A stretch of 5,595 bases of DNA from Planctomycetaceae bacterium (lineage in GTDB: Bacteria; Planctomycetota; Planctomycetia; Pirellulales; UBA1268), in NCBI GenBank assembly GCA_003509235.1, contig DONH01000169.1:1-5595 (forward strand). Direction: 5' to 3'. The notes below the pieces were generated by a model. That model made no database searches. It had not been told where the DNA came from and saw only the letters and a list, made by a program, of their open reading frames with translations. Position numbers and translations under genes: made by a program. Shown here piece by piece: positions 1 through 5,595 of this stretch. The stretch's first letter is position 1; each line of letters opens with the position of its first letter.

Positions 1-367
1 TCGCTGCGTCCATGTTTTTTATCGTTGCGGTAGTGTTTAACCCGCTAAAAAGCTAGTTGCTTTTTTTTGTGTTTAAACCGGTCCAAAAAGGATCTCGAAT
101 CCTGCTACCGTTGAAAGACATTTTTGTCAGTCTGCGGCCGAGCAAACTGACGCACGAGCAAGAATTAGATTGGTGAGTTTTGTTAAATCCAGTCTCCTGC
201 CAGTCTCTCACAACTTCACTCTGACACGCCGTTTGGCACATTCCGCCATATCGTTGGTGATTTCAGAGGGATACGCATCCAGATATTTCTTTGAGTCATT
301 TGTACAGAATACCAAGCAATCGGAAGACTGCTCGAAGTCCGGTCATACGACTTGTAATTCAAACAAA
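1..367. other. Region without a supported gene, downstream of the beta-helix gene
   Basis: This stretch lies 3' of the beta-helix gene and runs off the left edge. Short open frames exist on both strands (for example minus 241-53 and plus 170-406). None has a ribosome binding site, a recognisable domain or protein-like composition, so I do not call them. The segment around 90-112 superficially resembles a tRNA T-arm (TCGAATCC) but has no matching acceptor or D arm. The motif GTGTTTAA followed by one or two A/C bases occurs near 33-42 and again near 69-79, with an 8-base palindrome GTTTAAAC at 71-78. A stem-loop at 127-150 is listed separately. I see no clear intrinsic terminator for the beta-helix gene here. 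Confidence 0.5.
127..150 (-). repeat. Inverted repeat (stem-loop) downstream of the beta-helix gene
   Basis: TCAGTCTGC (127-135) and GCAAACTGA (142-150) flank a 6-base loop. Read as minus-strand RNA, all nine positions pair, with one G-U wobble. The bases that follow on the minus strand are A-rich rather than U-rich, so this is not a classical intrinsic terminator. It may be a 3'-end stabilising hairpin for the beta-helix transcript, about 220 nt after its stop codon, or it may be chance. Confidence 0.35.
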
Positions 368-2743
368 TCATTGAGTACCGATCGTTGTAAATACCCAAAC
401 TGGTGAGCGGGTTTCAATGCCTGAATTTTTTACAGCACCTACTTGCCAGTAGTACGTCGTCTCTGTCCTCAGCTTCGGAGGGCTAACGATATTTTTTTCA
501 GTGTCCTTCAATGATGCAATCACTTCCAGTTTTGTTGGCTTCTCTCCAAAATAAACCGTATGCTCTTCGGCCTGATAGGCCTCAAGAAACATAAGATCTG
601 CATCCAGCGGTACATTCCTACCACCGTTTTTTGGTATAGGTACTGTTGCCGTGCTTTCCAAACGTCCTGGAATCCAGTAGCGTGTAGCTCCATACTCATA
701 AGCTCCAATATCTGGTGCTGAGCCAACATATTTCTGTCCAGGAAAATTGTTGGCTGGGCTTGGCAATTCATCCTGATTAACCAATGCTCCAGCATCGACC
801 AGCGGTGAGCCTGCCTTGGGACGGAAATCATAATTCGCTGGATCTCGTAGATACTTCCACGAGGCTCCCTTCTCTGACAAGTTATGGTCAGCCTTTCCCG
901 GCAATACCGTCGCCACCGGCATTATGCTTCCGTCTGAACGTTTCCACCACGGTTTTGGTTCATCGTCTAAATGAAATGACCGACTCCGCAGTGTTCCAAG
1001 GTTATTCCGAATCAGACTATTTGCATTGCTGTAAATCTCATGCATCACCATGAAGCCCTGAATCGACATCGTAACCTCTTCTTCAAACACATTTGGATAA
1101 TGGTTATTTCGCAGCACGGTATTATTCAGAATAAGATGCCGATCCCCTTTTACCTCACTATCTGTCGTGTTCCATGTCACATTGTTCATGTAGACGCCGT
1201 CACCGTAGAGCTGACCGTCTTGACGACGGACTCCGGACCCGTGGTAATCAAATCGTATGCCCTGCCGATTACAATCATGAGCCCAGTTATGTGATACGAG
1301 CACTTTAGAGTGCTTTGTAGTTCCCACATTCAAAGCCGAACCATCGTGCTGAAGAATGCTCATATTCGACAAACGATTATAGGTCAGGGTAGTTCCTTCA
1401 TCGACCGCACGAACACCCTCAGAGTTACCGCAACGCGTTACAGTATTCCGACGAAAGACGCTGTTTTTCCCAATCATGACCGCGCCAGAACCACCGCTAG
1501 AATTCACGTCCCATTCAATGTCACTGAACAGGCAGTTTTCAATAACCATTTCTTCACTGCCGAAATAAACCGGCGCATTGCACCACCGCACGGTATTATT
1601 CACAAAAGAGTTTCGGTGACCACCGAAGAAGCTTGGCATGAAATTGCCATTTAACGACGGGTTCCAGGGAGCAACATATTGAAATTGACCGTGGAGAAAT
1701 CGGTGTGTGGCTGGATAGTCAAAGCTGCAATCACGCACTGACACGCCATCACACTCCTTCAGCCAGAAACCGGATGCATGAAAATGTAATCCACGAATTT
1801 CAATTCCTGAGCAACGATCGAGTTCGATCCCAAAGTCCTGGACCCGCCCTCGCAAATCCATTGAATTTGGATCTGTTTTTTCCGGAGGCATGTAATAGAC
1901 CGTCTTTGTCTCAGAATCAAACCACCATTCATTTGCGCGGTCTAATGCGGCCCGCCCCAAAATATAATACCCTGAAAAATGTTGGACCTGCTCCTCGGGC
2001 AAGCCGGTGGTGTCGTACGAGAAGTGATCCTGTCCGGTGCCGTGGTCGGTGATTCGACGTGCCCATGTCCGCCAGTGCCCGATATTCAGGACGGCAACAC
2101 AGCCTGTAAAATCTTTGCCAGTCTCCGCTAGTGTCTCGGGCTGATTCTGGAAGCTAATTTCTGTATCCACTTGATAACGACTATCGCCCTCACGAAAACC
2201 TGGCGTCTCAGGACGATGGAACCGATCGTCGTAGAGCAGACCAAATCGTGTTTTCCCAACCCATTTGTTTTTATGTTTATCCCAACCACCATCCGCACTC
2301 CGCATGCATTCCATCATTCGCCAGATGGATTCATCTTCAAATTTTGCATCGGGCCACCGAGCAACGTAGACAAGCGTATCATCATGAAACATCTGAAAAG
2401 GTTCGAAGTCTAATTTCTGTTTCCAGACTCCATTGCCATCTGAAACCCATGCTTTTGGCATTTCGACAGTTCCATCAATGACTACAGCAGAACCCTTCAT
2501 CGGAAGAATTTTAATGCTCTTCTTCTGAACAAGTTTCAATGGCTCTTTGTATCGGCCTTCACCCAACCAGAGCGTGTCACCGGGCCTGACACGATCCGTC
2601 GCTGCCTTCAAATTACTAAAAGGTTTACTACGACTGCCGTCATTTGATTCAGTTCCTGTCGGCGACACGTACAGATTCTCAGCCAGTATGACACGGAAAC
2701 CGAGCGTCGAGGCGCACATCAGGAATAAGACAATAAATCGCAT
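368..2743 (-). CDS. Secreted right-handed parallel beta-helix protein with C-terminal Fn3-like domain
   Basis: The product has 791 residues. Residues 1-21 form a Sec-type signal peptide (short basic start, hydrophobic core, likely cleavage after VILA) with no twin-arginine motif. Residues 22-90 (NLYVSPTGTESNDG, PFSNLKAATDRVRPGDTLWL, GRYKEPL) are the usual N-terminal cap of pectate-lyase-like beta-helix proteins. Residues 116-133 (FQMFHDDTLVYVARWPDA) and 272-287 (EWWFDSETKTVYYMPP) match conserved stretches of large beta-helix carbohydrate-active proteins. Helical coils rich in N, V and G run from about 300 to 585. The C-terminal cap contains the 'SPLVDAG' and 'PDIGAYEYG' motifs (646-652, 677-685). 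Residues 700-788 form a fibronectin-III-like domain (NVPLDADL, HTVYFGEKP, TTYYWQVGAV, PVWVFTT). No catalytic set can be assigned, so polysaccharide lyase or hydrolase activity is only an inference from the fold. The start ATG lacks a strong Shine-Dalgarno but sits directly before the signal peptide; the stop is TGA. Confidence 0.9.
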   Translation of the reverse strand: MRFIVLFLMCASTLGFRVILAENLYVSPTGTESNDGSRSKPFSNLKAATDRVRPGDTLWLGEGRYKEPLKLVQKKSIKILPMKGSAVVIDGTVEMPKAWVSDGNGVWKQKLDFEPFQMFHDDTLVYVARWPDAKFEDESIWRMMECMRSADGGWDKHKNKWVGKTRFGLLYDDRFHRPETPGFREGDSRYQVDTEISFQNQPETLAETGKDFTGCVAVLNIGHWRTWARRITDHGTGQDHFSYDTTGLPEEQVQHFSGYYILGRAALDRANEWWFDSETKTVYYMPPEKTDPNSMDLRGRVQDFGIELDRCSGIEIRGLHFHASGFWLKECDGVSVRDCSFDYPATHRFLHGQFQYVAPWNPSLNGNFMPSFFGGHRNSFVNNTVRWCNAPVYFGSEEMVIENCLFSDIEWDVNSSGGSGAVMIGKNSVFRRNTVTRCGNSEGVRAVDEGTTLTYNRLSNMSILQHDGSALNVGTTKHSKVLVSHNWAHDCNRQGIRFDYHGSGVRRQDGQLYGDGVYMNNVTWNTTDSEVKGDRHLILNNTVLRNNHYPNVFEEEVTMSIQGFMVMHEIYSNANSLIRNNLGTLRSRSFHLDDEPKPWWKRSDGSIMPVATVLPGKADHNLSEKGASWKYLRDPANYDFRPKAGSPLVDAGALVNQDELPSPANNFPGQKYVGSAPDIGAYEYGATRYWIPGRLESTATVPIPKNGGRNVPLDADLMFLEAYQAEEHTVYFGEKPTKLEVIASLKDTEKNIVSPPKLRTETTYYWQVGAVKNSGIETRSPVWVFTTIGTQ

Positions 2744-3537
2744 GGTTTTCTTTTTTCGAAGGTTGCTAAGGCAAATGATGTCGAGCTTTCACTCAAAACA
2801 TGAGAATGTTTTACCAAAATGTTTTCATACCATCGTCACACAAAAGCTAAAAGAACCACCCAAGTACTAGAGGCAACCTTTTTTGAACTCTAGAAAAACT
2901 ACTCATCACGCGATACAAAAGTAAATTTCCCACCTTCGTTTTCACATCAAAAAAATCATCACATTGTTTCATCTGTACTAACCGAACAGGAAGTCGAACT
3001 GAAACTGATTACTGATGAGAGCAGGCCTATCCGCTCGGAAGGGGGCTGATTGATTTTCCTGGGGCCTTGGTTACTTCGGTAGGCATTCGACGTCCTGCGA
3101 CTCTCTAAAAAATTCGTTCAACAAAAAACTCATGTTGATTCGTGCAACCTATCATTTTTGATGCATCTTAATGTCTACAACGACGTAGAGTTCCCCACTT
3201 TGAATCTCAGCCACAAGTATTCACTACATACCTTTGGGAGGAGCACACGGCAGAGACTGCGTTGCACTGCCGGCACCATTTCTACCGACATAATTATTCA
3301 ACGTGCCCAAACCCGATATAAAAGCAAACCAAACAGTGCACAAAGGAAATATGCCGAGACTCATTCTGAGGAGGACATAAGGAGGAGCAAGCCCTTCAGA
3401 AACAGCGACAGCAAAAAATTGAGTCATGTAAATATGGAACGAAGTCTAACCAGCAACAAAGAAAAGTGCTGCATAACCCAAAAGAACCCACTCGATGTTC
3501 AAGTTTCGTTTTTACCTCATCACAGAAAATGACTTGA
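2744..3537. other. Long intergenic region between the second tat gene and the beta-helix gene
   Basis: About 800 bases with no convincing gene. The plus-strand open frame 3158-3532 gives a 124-residue sequence with no domain, no ribosome binding site and atypical composition. A minus-strand frame (3427-3224, 67 codons) encodes a hydrophobic peptide without a Shine-Dalgarno; see findings. The part near the beta-helix gene is A/T-rich and holds the ATGTTTT cluster. It also holds an inverted repeat, CTAGAG (2867-2872) with CTCTAG (2888-2893), and an 8-base inverted pair, AAGGTTGC (2759-2766) with GCAACCTT (2873-2880). Between about 3013 and 3110 the sequence is visibly richer in G+C than its flanks. 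I see no clear intrinsic terminator for the tat genes at the right end. Confidence 0.5.
2795..2825. promoter_or_regulatory. ATGTTTT repeat cluster, possible operator for the beta-helix gene
   Basis: AAAACAT (2795-2801) and ATGTTTT (2806-2812) form a perfect 7-base inverted repeat around a 4-base spacer. A third copy, ATGTTTT (2819-2825), follows with a 13-base period. The cluster ends 52 bases upstream of the beta-helix start codon, where a regulator site or promoter-proximal element would be expected. No convincing -35/-10 pair could be fitted nearby. The sequence is A/T-rich, so chance similarity is a real alternative. Confidence 0.35.
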
Positions 3538-3822
3538 TCAAGACTCGGGTGAAGAACGTGGTGGATCAAAAACTGGACTGGTCCGTGCATTTTCCTCATC
3601 ATCAAATTGGCTCGAAAGCCGTCGCGAACCCGCATGCGTCTGTCCATGGCTCTTTTTAATCTCACCGGTCACATCGAGATCACGGGAAATGGTTGACCAC
3701 TGGCGACGTAATTCTGCAAGACCTTTACCCGCCTTCAGGCCGACATCCGGCAACTGCTTTCCGTAGAGCATGACCGCAATAACACCTATCACCATTAATT
3801 CAAGCGGACCAAGACCAAACAT
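3538..3822 (-). CDS. tatA: Twin-arginine translocase TatA/TatE family subunit (longer, divergent paralogue)
   Basis: The 94-residue product is a Tat exporter membrane subunit; TatA-type proteins oligomerise with TatBC to move folded proteins across the cytoplasmic membrane. It has the family layout. A short N-terminal transmembrane helix (about residues 5-20, GPLELMVIGVIAVML) is followed by a hinge YGKQLP (20-25), an amphipathic helix (about 26-45, VGLKAGKGLAELRRQW) and a polar tail (about 50-94) rich in charged residues, Ser and Pro. Position 8 is Glu. The usual FG hinge is YG, and the position aligned with E. coli TatA Phe39 is Leu38. The tail includes SRDLDVTGEIKKS, so a TatB-like role is possible. 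The gene lies 91 bp downstream of another tatA-family gene on the same strand, probably in one operon. No strong Shine-Dalgarno precedes the ATG (only TGGT about 6 nt away), but the MFGLGP start matches its neighbour exactly. Stop is TGA. Confidence 0.88.
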   Translation of the reverse strand: MFGLGPLELMVIGVIAVMLYGKQLPDVGLKAGKGLAELRRQWSTISRDLDVTGEIKKSHGQTHAGSRRLSSQFDDEENARTSPVFDPPRSSPES

Positions 3823-3879
3823 TTTTTTACCAGTGAATGTGTCACCTAACTACTTGTTTTTAATCACGGACGAGGCTCG

Positions 3880-3912
3880 TTAGACTACGCGTCAACTCTT
3901 TGAGTAGTCTAA
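3880..3912 (-). repeat. Intercistronic stem-loop between the two tatA-family genes
   Basis: TTAGACTAC (3880-3888) pairs perfectly with GTAGTCTAA (3904-3912). An inner TCAA/TTGA pair (3892-3895 with 3900-3903) closes a 4-base loop, leaving a 3-base bulge. It begins one base after the stop codon of the upstream tatA gene. An 11-base palindrome, ACGAGGCTCGT (3870-3880), adjoins it. No U-tract follows on the minus strand, so it is not a standard terminator. It could protect the 3' end of the upstream tatA message or partly attenuate transcription into the second gene; both are inferences. Confidence 0.55.
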
Positions 3913-3913
3913 A

Positions 3914-4111
3914 TTATTCATGAGAACCTGACGTATCGGTTCCCTGTCCATTTGGTTGACTTATACGCTCTTCCTCAGAGGAGTTCAGTCCTCTTTTCAA
4001 TTCAACAATGCCTTCACCAAGTGATCGCATAACTCGAGGCAGCCGAGTACCAAATAGCAGAAGCACGATTCCTGCAACGATGATTAATTCTGTTGGTCCA
4101 AGGCCAAACAT
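3914..4111 (-). CDS. tatA: Twin-arginine translocase subunit TatA (short paralogue)
   Basis: The 65-residue product is a typical small TatA/TatE protein, the pore-forming or membrane-thinning subunit of the Tat exporter for folded, often cofactor-containing proteins. A transmembrane helix occupies about residues 5-20 (GPTELIIVAGIVLLLF). It is followed by the conserved FG hinge at 20-21 and LP at 24-25, an amphipathic helix from about 26 to 42 (VMRSLGEGIVELKRGL), and a short charged tail. Position 8 is Glu (Gln in E. coli TatA, Glu in TatB). Leu38 sits where E. coli TatA has the functionally important Phe39. A purine-rich ribosome binding site, AAGGAAAGG, ends 8 nt before the ATG and fixes the start. 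The gene comes first in a probable two-gene unit with the 94-residue paralogue and has a good sigma70-type promoter about 110 bp upstream. No tatC lies in this window. Confidence 0.93.
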   Translation of the reverse strand: MFGLGPTELIIVAGIVLLLFGTRLPRVMRSLGEGIVELKRGLNSSEEERISQPNGQGTDTSGSHE

Positions 4112-4221
4112 ATGAGGAACCTTTCCTTACCCGTCAGGTCCAGTCGACATCACACTTTGGTTATTTGACGGAAAACTGACGACAAAAAGAACTTGAAGCT
4201 ACAAAGACTATTGTTCCTAGA

Positions 4222-4249
4222 ATGATAACTTACGGAGTTTCAAGGTCAA
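4222..4249 (-). promoter_or_regulatory. Predicted sigma70-type promoter for the tat gene pair
   Basis: On the minus strand, TTGACC (4249-4244, five of six bases of the -35 consensus) is followed after a 16-base spacer by TATCAT (4227-4222, five of six of the -10 consensus). Transcription would begin near 4215, giving a leader of about 100 nt before the first tatA ATG. The site lies between the lipoprotein gene's terminator (4381-4415) and tatA, exactly where an independent promoter is required. Confidence 0.5.
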
Positions 4250-4380
4250 ATCGCCATTCGATCAACCGGAAACCCTTCACTCCGACCAAGACGCTACCTT
4301 CCTCCATTTTTCTAGCAATGCATAAGTCGGATATGCGGTTGCATCTTGCCGACGACATTTACCTGATTCTGCCCATCATG

Positions 4381-4415
4381 AAAAAAAGCCCCCACCGCAA
4401 CGGCACGGTGGGGGC
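4381..4415 (-). terminator. Rho-independent terminator of the lipoprotein-like gene
   Basis: A perfect 10-bp G/C-rich stem, GCCCCCACCG (4388-4397) with CGGTGGGGGC (4406-4415), closes an 8-base loop. Read on the minus strand it is followed directly by seven U residues (A-run at 4381-4387). It begins 57 bases after the stop codon of the 192-residue protein, so it ends that transcript and separates it from the tat genes. Confidence 0.92.
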
Positions 4416-4472
4416 ACGCACGAGTTTCACCATGACTCGACAGGATTAGCTAATTACCTCTTTTGGAAGCCG

Positions 4473-5051
4473 TTAAAAATTGGCATCGGCACCCGTATCA
4501 ACATCACCAACCATGTGGAGATGATCATGATCGATATAAACGACTTCTTGGCAGTCCTCGTCAATAAGAGTATGAGGAACGGGCCACCCAACACGTTTCA
4601 CTTCCTGAAAGTAAACGGTGCACTTGTAATTTGCGTGATGCAATTGAGCAGGACCAACAAGTGGGTAGTGCCTCGGCGGATCAACATAATCTGAGATCTT
4701 ATGCTTTGTGATTCGCACATTATTTCGTTGTGTTTCGTATAAGAAAGGCCAAGGCCCCTGCACAGGGCGAGCTTTCTCGAGCGCCCTCATGACTTCATCG
4801 TCACTTGGTTCATCGAGAGCCTCACACGGCCCTCCTGGCGGTATTGGGCCAAGAACAGGAGCTCTTTCATAGCGTTCGTAGTTCCAGAACTGATCTTCTT
4901 TTTGTTTCTGAATACCGACTGGCACCGGAATCGGAACGGCAAGTGGGCCAAGATTTGGTCCCTGTGCAGTCAGCCAGAAGCAACCTGTTTGGGTGAACGA
5001 TACTGGAGCCAAAAAAAGCGTTAAAGCAAAAAGCTTTGGTAGGGTTTTCAT
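4473..5051 (-). CDS. Small lipoprotein-like protein, conserved planctomycete family of unknown function
   Basis: The product has 192 residues from the ATG at 5051. A GAGGA ribosome binding site (5063-5059) lies 7 nt before that ATG; the in-frame TTG directly upstream at 5054 would be too close to it. Residues 1-23 form a signal peptide (basic start, hydrophobic core LFALTLFLAPV) ending TQTGC, so Cys24 may be lipidated, although Gln at the -3 position is unusual for a lipobox. A Pro-rich linker follows (about 31-47, with PIPVPVG). Next come an aromatic/charged segment (FWNYERYERAP), GPIPPGGPC (about 68-76), and a C-terminal part with HANYKCTVYFQEVKRVGWPVP (139-159) and DEDCQEVVYIDHDHLHM (164-180). 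Cysteines are at 24, 76, 144 and 167; His175, His177 and His179 cluster. I recognise the overall pattern from planctomycete genomes but know no function. It is probably a monocistronic envelope gene, flanked by terminators on both sides. Confidence 0.85.
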   Translation of the reverse strand: MKTLPKLFALTLFLAPVSFTQTGCFWLTAQGPNLGPLAVPIPVPVGIQKQKEDQFWNYERYERAPVLGPIPPGGPCEALDEPSDDEVMRALEKARPVQGPWPFLYETQRNNVRITKHKISDYVDPPRHYPLVGPAQLHHANYKCTVYFQEVKRVGWPVPHTLIDEDCQEVVYIDHDHLHMVGDVDTGADANF

Positions 5052-5058
5052 CAAATTG

Positions 5059-5063
5059 TCCTC
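5059..5063 (-). promoter_or_regulatory. Shine-Dalgarno site that decides the lipoprotein start
   Basis: GAGGA on the minus strand, 7 nt before the ATG at 5051. It would be only 4 nt from the alternative TTG at 5054, so ATG is the better start. Confidence 0.65.
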
Positions 5064-5093
5064 GTGCGTAATGTGAAAAAAACATCACTAACG

Positions 5094-5120
5094 GTTCTAT
5101 CGACCTTGAGCACGTGGCAA
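5094..5120 (-). promoter_or_regulatory. Weak candidate promoter for the lipoprotein-like gene
   Basis: TTGCCA (5120-5115, five of six -35 bases) and TAGAAC (5099-5094, four of six -10 bases) are separated by 15 bases, shorter than optimal. An independent promoter is expected here because a terminator (5171-5205) precedes the gene. This is the best match seen but it is not strong. Confidence 0.25.
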
Positions 5121-5170
5121 CTTGCGTTCAGTTTTCCGTTTTTATGAATTCCAACGGAGAAAGGCCCCAG

Positions 5171-5205
5171 CAAAAAGACCCGCCCGAGGGACACCCGGGC
5201 GGGCC
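5171..5205 (-). terminator. Rho-independent terminator of the Pro/Tyr-rich protein gene
   Basis: CCCGCCCG (5179-5186) pairs perfectly with CGGGCGGG (5196-5203) around a 9-base loop. On the minus strand the stem is followed within two bases by five U residues (A-run at 5172-5176). It starts about 75 bases after the stop codon at 5280 and is the obvious end of that transcript. Confidence 0.85.
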
Positions 5206-5279
5206 ATTTGGAAGTGCACTCGAAGGGTGCAACCGAATAATCCATTTACTTGGGCCAGAAAATCGCCTCACCTCACTCC

Positions 5280-5595
5280 TTACCGATGATGGCTGTGGAC
5301 ATGTCGCTCATCAAAATCGACGTACCACCAGCCGTCATCCCATTCGAGTGACACTCTACGCCAACCTAGTGGCACCTGTGGATACGGATAAAATGGGCCA
5401 ATATAGGGCCACGCAGCCGGCGAATACTGCGTCGGATACTGCAAGGCAGCATAGTTTGGGTAGGACGCATAGCTTGGCCAGGCATAGTTCGGCATATTCG
5501 GGCCATCGCCCCTCATAGGAATCGGAGGCGCACCCACACCTGCAGCTCCCATTGGACGAGGACCCCCAGGAGCCATGCCTGGCATCCCGGCTGGC
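5280..5595 (-). CDS. Pro/Tyr/Gly-rich planctomycete protein of unknown function (C-terminal part)
   Basis: The gene is cut by the window edge: the frame stays open upstream of the first visible ATG (5585), with Pro-Ala-Gly codons before it, so the true start is outside and 104 residues are visible. The N-terminal visible part is low-complexity Gly/Pro/Met/Ala (MPGMAPGGPRPMGAAG). It is followed by a Tyr/Pro/Trp-rich segment (NYAWPSYASYPNYAALQYP, then AAWPYIGPFYPYPQVPLGW) and a compact C-terminus RRVSLEWDDGWWYVDFDE. The last residues are His-rich (RHVHSHHR). I recognise the segment from AWPSYASYPNYAA to LEWDDGWWYVDF as strongly conserved in planctomycete hypothetical proteins. No enzymatic motif is seen. 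A cell-envelope or surface role is plausible from the composition but not shown. An intrinsic terminator follows the stop codon (TAA). Confidence 0.85.
   Translation of the reverse strand, partial: PAGMPGMAPGGPRPMGAAGVGAPPIPMRGDGPNMPNYAWPSYASYPNYAALQYPTQYSPAAWPYIGPFYPYPQVPLGWRRVSLEWDDGWWYVDFDERHVHSHHR

Larger units (their letters stand above)
4112..4472. other. Intergenic region between the lipoprotein gene and tatA
   Basis: This 361-base gap holds the lipoprotein gene's terminator (4381-4415), the predicted tat promoter (4249-4222) and the tatA leader. The leader contains an inverted pair CCGTCA (4131-4136) and TGACGG (4166-4171), 29 bases apart, just upstream of the ribosome binding site; a regulatory role is only a guess. 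A plus-strand open frame, 4222-4449, reads through the terminator hairpin and has no protein-like features, so I do not call it a gene. Confidence 0.5.

Noticed and set aside
75..115. tRNA-like T-arm (TCGAATCC context) on either strand
   Set aside because: No properly spaced T-stem, and no acceptor stem, D-arm or anticodon arm can be fitted on either strand.
2867..2893. CTAGAG...CTCTAG inverted repeat as a terminator
   Set aside because: Only 6 bp with a 15-base loop and no U-tract after the stem in either direction; it also lies upstream, not downstream, of the nearest gene start.
3010..3045. Hammerhead-ribozyme-like core: CTGATGA followed by a GAGC/GCTC stem and GGAA
   Set aside because: There is an extra G before GAA, the following base is G rather than the expected A, and no flanking stems I and III close around a cleavage site. 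Best explained as chance.
3158..3532. 124-codon plus-strand open frame
   Set aside because: No ribosome binding site, no domain, Lys/Ser/Arg-rich random-looking composition, and opposite strand to all supported genes.
3396..3665. 89-codon minus-strand frame overlapping the second tat gene
   Set aside because: Its first half lies over the tat coding sequence in another frame and the rest is T-rich DNA giving Cys/Phe/Leu codons; no family resemblance.
4222..4449. 75-codon plus-strand open frame
   Set aside because: It overlaps the predicted tat promoter and reads through the lipoprotein terminator hairpin; no protein-like features.
5114..5518. 134-codon plus-strand open frame
   Set aside because: It is antisense to the well-supported Pro/Tyr-rich gene and crosses its terminator.

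Overview
The window looks like a piece of a planctomycete chromosome (order Planctomycetales or close to it; genus not resolvable from the sequence). The best evidence is the right-hand end. It carries two protein families that I recognise as conserved, uncharacterised planctomycete proteins: a Pro/Tyr/Gly-rich protein ending in a PQVPLGWRRVSLEWDDGWW-type motif, and a small lipoprotein-like protein with an HANYKCTVYF...RVGWPVP signature. A large secreted beta-helix protein with an Fn3-like tail, and a pair of small TatA-family proteins that both begin MFGLGP, fit the same origin. Base composition is moderate (roughly mid-40s % G+C by eye), and all five supported genes are on the minus strand.

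Layout, read in the direction of transcription (right to left): (1) 5595-5280, C-terminal part of the Pro/Tyr-rich protein, cut by the window edge and followed by an intrinsic terminator near 5171-5205. (2) 5051-4473, the 192-residue lipoprotein-like protein, followed by a strong intrinsic terminator at 4381-4415. (3) A good sigma70-type promoter at 4249-4222, leading into two tandem tatA-family genes (4111-3914 and 3822-3538). These are separated by 91 bp that contain a stem-loop starting one base after the first stop codon. (4) About 800 bp with no convincing gene (2744-3537), including a G+C-richer patch, a frame of hydrophobic codons broken by a stop, and an ATGTTTT repeat cluster close to the next gene. 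(5) 2743-368, a 791-residue secreted right-handed parallel beta-helix protein. (6) 1-367, no supported gene, one stem-loop.

The genes appear to be independent transcription units rather than one pathway. The two Tat genes probably form one operon for the membrane subunits of the twin-arginine protein exporter; no tatC is present here. The beta-helix protein has a Sec-type signal peptide without a twin-arginine motif, so nothing ties it to the Tat genes. The two right-hand proteins are probably cell-envelope proteins of unknown function and are separated by a terminator. I found no CRISPR array, mobile element, rRNA or tRNA, and no clear sign of a new multi-gene system. The most interesting points are the two divergent TatA paralogues with their intercistronic hairpin, and the two adjacent planctomycete-specific envelope proteins with His-rich C-termini.
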